From NCBI GenBank assembly GCA_017550405.1, contig JAFZPH010000019.1:1-35074 (forward strand): a stretch of 35,074 nt of DNA, given 5' to 3'. Numbering within the stretch: the first letter of the stretch is position 1; every line of letters begins with the position of its first letter. This document shows, in pieces, positions 33,601 to 35,074 of the stretch. A program made the position numbers and the translations under genes. The notes below the pieces were generated by a model. The model was not told where the DNA came from. It did no database searches and saw only the letters and a program-made list of their open reading frames with translations. The DNA is from Bacteroidales bacterium. GTDB lineage: Bacteria; Bacteroidota; Bacteroidia; Bacteroidales; P3.

Positions 33601-35074
33601 CCAGCTTCACAGCTATCGACACCCTCGCCTATGCTTTTGGTGAGAACGAGCGGGATGTCACCTTTTACTTCTCCGACTACACCGGGACCGCCAGCCGGAT
33701 AGCCCTTCGAACCATTGGTGTGAATTACGCCAACTTCTATCTGGACAATCTTGAGGTGGGCAATGTTACCGAGTGTATTCCTCCCCAACATATCACCGCC
33801 ACCGCCCGCACGGCGACCACTGCCACCCTGGAATGGCGCGTTAGTCAGGCTCCACGCTATCGCGTGGAATATGGACCGGCGGGCTTCACTCCCGGCACAG
33901 GCCTGTGCGACACCACCTACAGCACTTCCATCACCCTTGGCGGACTTATGCCTGCCACCAGTTACGATGTCTGGGTGACAGGGTTGTGCGGCACCTCCGT
34001 CAGCAGCTCCACAAGCTACCGTTTCAGTACCCTTCGCGGTCTGCCTGTAACTTCCTTCCCCTATCTCAATACCTTTGCAGACAGCACAGAAAACAATGCT
34101 TGGGAGTTGGAGAACGGCGAACAGACCAACCGCTGGAGTTTCGGCACGGCCGCCCATTCCTCCGGCGACGACATTTCGGCACTCTATATCAGCACCGACA
34201 GTGGCGCCACACATAGTTATGACCGGAACCAAATCACCCATTCGTATGCCTACCGTCCCTTCCGAATGACTCACACCTCCTACCGGATTCAATACGATTG
34301 GTATGCCGAAGGCGAGACAGGCTACGACTTCCTGCGTGTATTCCTTGTACCGGCCAGCGTCACCTTCACTCCCGGCACCAATCCCTCGGGCACCCAACTC
34401 ACCACCACCTTCAGGACTGCCACTCCCGAAGGTTGGATAGCCCTTGATGGAGGCCAAGCCCTTGCCAGGTCCACCACATGGCAGACCTATCAGGCCGATT
34501 TCGAGATACCCCAGGCTGGCGACTACAACCTCCTGTTCTATTGGCTTAACGACGGCAGCGGAGGAACCCAGCCTCCCGCAGTGGTCGACAATATCTCGGT
34601 CGCGTTGACGGGATGCCCCAAGGTGGAGAGACTCAGGCATACCGACAGCACCTCAAACAGCATTACCATCAGATGGGATGCCCAACCCCTTGCACAAAAG
34701 TATCTGGTCGAGTATGGACTGGCCAATTTCACGCTTGGCACAGGACAGGTCGACACCGCCCTCAGCAATATCTACACTATTACAGGGCTGGAGCCGAATA
34801 CCTCGTACGATATCTATGTCACCACCCAGTGCGACGAAGGATGGTATTCGGATACTATTGCCGTACTCTACCGTGTCTGGACAGCCCCCATCCCCACACA
34901 TACCGTTACCCTGCTGGTTAACAACGAAGCCTACGGCACGGTGTCGGGGGGCGGCACATACGAACATGGCAGCACAGCTGTGCTTTCGGCCACTCCTGCC
35001 GCATCGTGTCGTTTCGTGGCTTGGGACGACGGCAATACCGACAATCCGCGAGACTATGTGGTCACCAGCGACGT
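30654..35074 (+). CDS. giant surface protein of alternating FN3 and jelly-roll modules (partial)
   Basis: One uninterrupted frame from ATG 30654 to the right edge, at least 1473 codons with no stop, so the 3' end is missing. Signal peptide 1-23 (VCAALFTAFNVHAQ). Then MAM/cleaved-adhesin-like jelly-roll segments, each opening with a FE/FA(D/E) and Trp pattern (YSTGFETDV at about 35, GETFEGY near 628, MTFEGIQD near 885, LNTFADST near 1139), alternate with about six fibronectin type III domains (about 181, 274, 540, 784, 1043 and 1321 onward). The last visible piece (GYTxHG-like: NNEAYGTVSGGGTYEHGSTA) resembles a divergent InlB B-repeat. Such proteins in Bacteroidota usually end in a T9SS sorting domain, expected beyond the window. 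The likely role is adhesion or cell-surface display. No protease domain is seen in this part. Confidence 0.85.
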   Translation, partial: MKSFIRMAVVCAALFTAFNVHAQTGCNISIPYSTGFETDVSNQAPNCWTTLLGEAYAFNFYLYAHGGSQILALNYSTGEARIATPRIPLPLNQVGVNLWYVDLSWTPGLMKVGFVTSLSGTVQWIDTIATCYDYTYVQLDFTDQNIADTGYLVFSYDNTSGAGTGLIDDFTILQLSSCSPVDNLHVAELSNTEATVAWSESSSDALGYWCYIADTDSRAAAFDSVYLPAGSNSHTFSSLQGDRQYYVWVVSFCSSEPGMTATCSFVTYPECGAVQNLRSRCGYRQMALDWDAPVGGEEATEYHVSYRPASDTHWTTAVANEDCFFLTDLEPDTRYFYRVSSVCTDSVSLAVEGSAYTLGCSAMAIPPTGVHSNLPVAYGSYNSYSQQIYLSSEMTGIDTIVGLTFFLSDNYILDTASVVVYLANTSKNRFNSGNDYVPASALTEVFDGVVFNNGREVNIHFTTPFVRVADSNLVVAIDKSMDDDATVLPSFVVGSATLRSMYSTGIGNISPASPSYGTRLNYVNTIRFGTRGCVLPACESPMVCISSVGDDYVDVVWNADTATTYTCAYRLSGTTAWTVADSAVTTNRFRFPNLEVGRDYEFMVSRLCNADTLGDSIAVSLPCLPVGVPYGETFEGYIANTVFARSCWYSGTLSVSHIVNYPTVTTLSGSSNKVCRLNDSYIVLPKFSVPLNQLQVRFNLRQTSQYDVLVLGLLDNIDDTVTLATVIDTFAFVTSSAAVDTTVLYMLNNLEATECHLLIMAQPGGADQYIDNISVEVIPDCVPVEQCVVSGVTSTYATVGWTEVSGGITSPSGYVLEYGPRFFEPGSGISQTVYSTPYMLTGLEHSSDYDLYVYTLCDGDTSISYGPVRFSTMCNTVSELPYLMTFEGIQDQAYTDQSLPTCWYAEALASNALVPALSYSDDTSLSPSGRYNLHFRGPGIVALPLFGEGINDLKVHFHLYSDYPHSSTIIVGTVDSIAPGFGSSFTAIDTLAYAFGENERDVTFYFSDYTGTASRIALRTIGVNYANFYLDNLEVGNVTECIPPQHITATARTATTATLEWRVSQAPRYRVEYGPAGFTPGTGLCDTTYSTSITLGGLMPATSYDVWVTGLCGTSVSSSTSYRFSTLRGLPVTSFPYLNTFADSTENNAWELENGEQTNRWSFGTAAHSSGDDISALYISTDSGATHSYDRNQITHSYAYRPFRMTHTSYRIQYDWYAEGETGYDFLRVFLVPASVTFTPGTNPSGTQLTTTFRTATPEGWIALDGGQALARSTTWQTYQADFEIPQAGDYNLLFYWLNDGSGGTQPPAVVDNISVALTGCPKVERLRHTDSTSNSITIRWDAQPLAQKYLVEYGLANFTLGTGQVDTALSNIYTITGLEPNTSYDIYVTTQCDEGWYSDTIAVLYRVWTAPIPTHTVTLLVNNEAYGTVSGGGTYEHGSTAVLSATPAASCRFVAWDDGNTDNPRDYVVTSD

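Noticed and set aside
33375..34640. 421-codon minus-strand frame opposite the giant surface protein
   Set aside because: Gly/Val-rich antisense shadow of the open FN3/jelly-roll frame, which runs through without stops.

Overview
The window is chromosomal DNA from a member of the Bacteroidota, most likely the order Bacteroidales. Three things support this. (1) Promoters repeatedly match the Bacteroidota sigma-ABfr consensus (TTTG, about 19-20 bp, TAnnTTTG), usually as TATCTTTGCA or TATATTTGCA. (2) Several gene products are lineage-typical: a Rho with a long disordered insertion, a TamA-like lipoprotein (TamL), a type B type IX secretion (T9SS) C-terminal domain, and an ExbB/4-TM/ExbD/ExbD operon. 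(3) Genes lack strong Shine-Dalgarno sites. Coding DNA is GC-rich; spacers are AT-rich. Genus and species cannot be read from the sequence. No tRNA, rRNA or CRISPR was seen.

Layout. 1-8.9 kb is housekeeping: a GT4-like glycosyltransferase (-), priA (+), an rRNA/tRNA methyltransferase with threonine aldolase (-), rho (-) and, from a back-to-back promoter, gcvH (+). 8.9-10.5 kb holds a small lipoprotein gene and a long non-coding stretch. That stretch contains hairpins, a promoter-terminator pair that could make a ~200 nt minus-strand RNA, and a decayed transposase tail. 10.5-13.0 kb is an IgGFc-binding-like T9SS cargo protein. 13.1-14.7 kb is an AT-rich island: an interrupted small ORF coupled to a two-helix membrane protein. 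The tail of that protein carries the exact C-x6-C-x2-C-x5-C spacing of the endonuclease III iron-sulfur loop.

14.8-16.3 kb is proS (-). 16.4-22.0 kb is an envelope operon (+): an OM barrel-like protein, waaA (Kdo transferase), tamL (Omp85 lipoprotein) and a polyprenyl diphosphate synthase. 22.0-24.5 kb is a proton-channel operon: exbB, a 4-TM protein, exbD and exbD. 24.5-25.8 kb is a minus-strand operon: membrane protein, XRE regulator and lipoprotein. 26.2-29.2 kb holds two paralogous secreted proteins with a DUF922-like N-domain (duplicated in the second) and a barrel-like C-half; the expected HExxH motif is replaced in all three domain copies. Then come corA and a very long, open-ended FN3/jelly-roll surface protein that runs off the right edge.

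Many spacers (5.96-6.18, 16.25-16.33, 27.35-27.5, 29.18-29.43 and 30.41-30.63 kb) carry related modular AT-rich repeats containing GTGTTAAYGTGTTA, TTAGTCGATT and ACGAATTAACGAA. They always lie in the same orientation as the next gene on that strand. The most interesting leads are the Fe-S-loop membrane protein, the HExxH-less DUF922-like family, the directional repeats and the candidate ncRNA.
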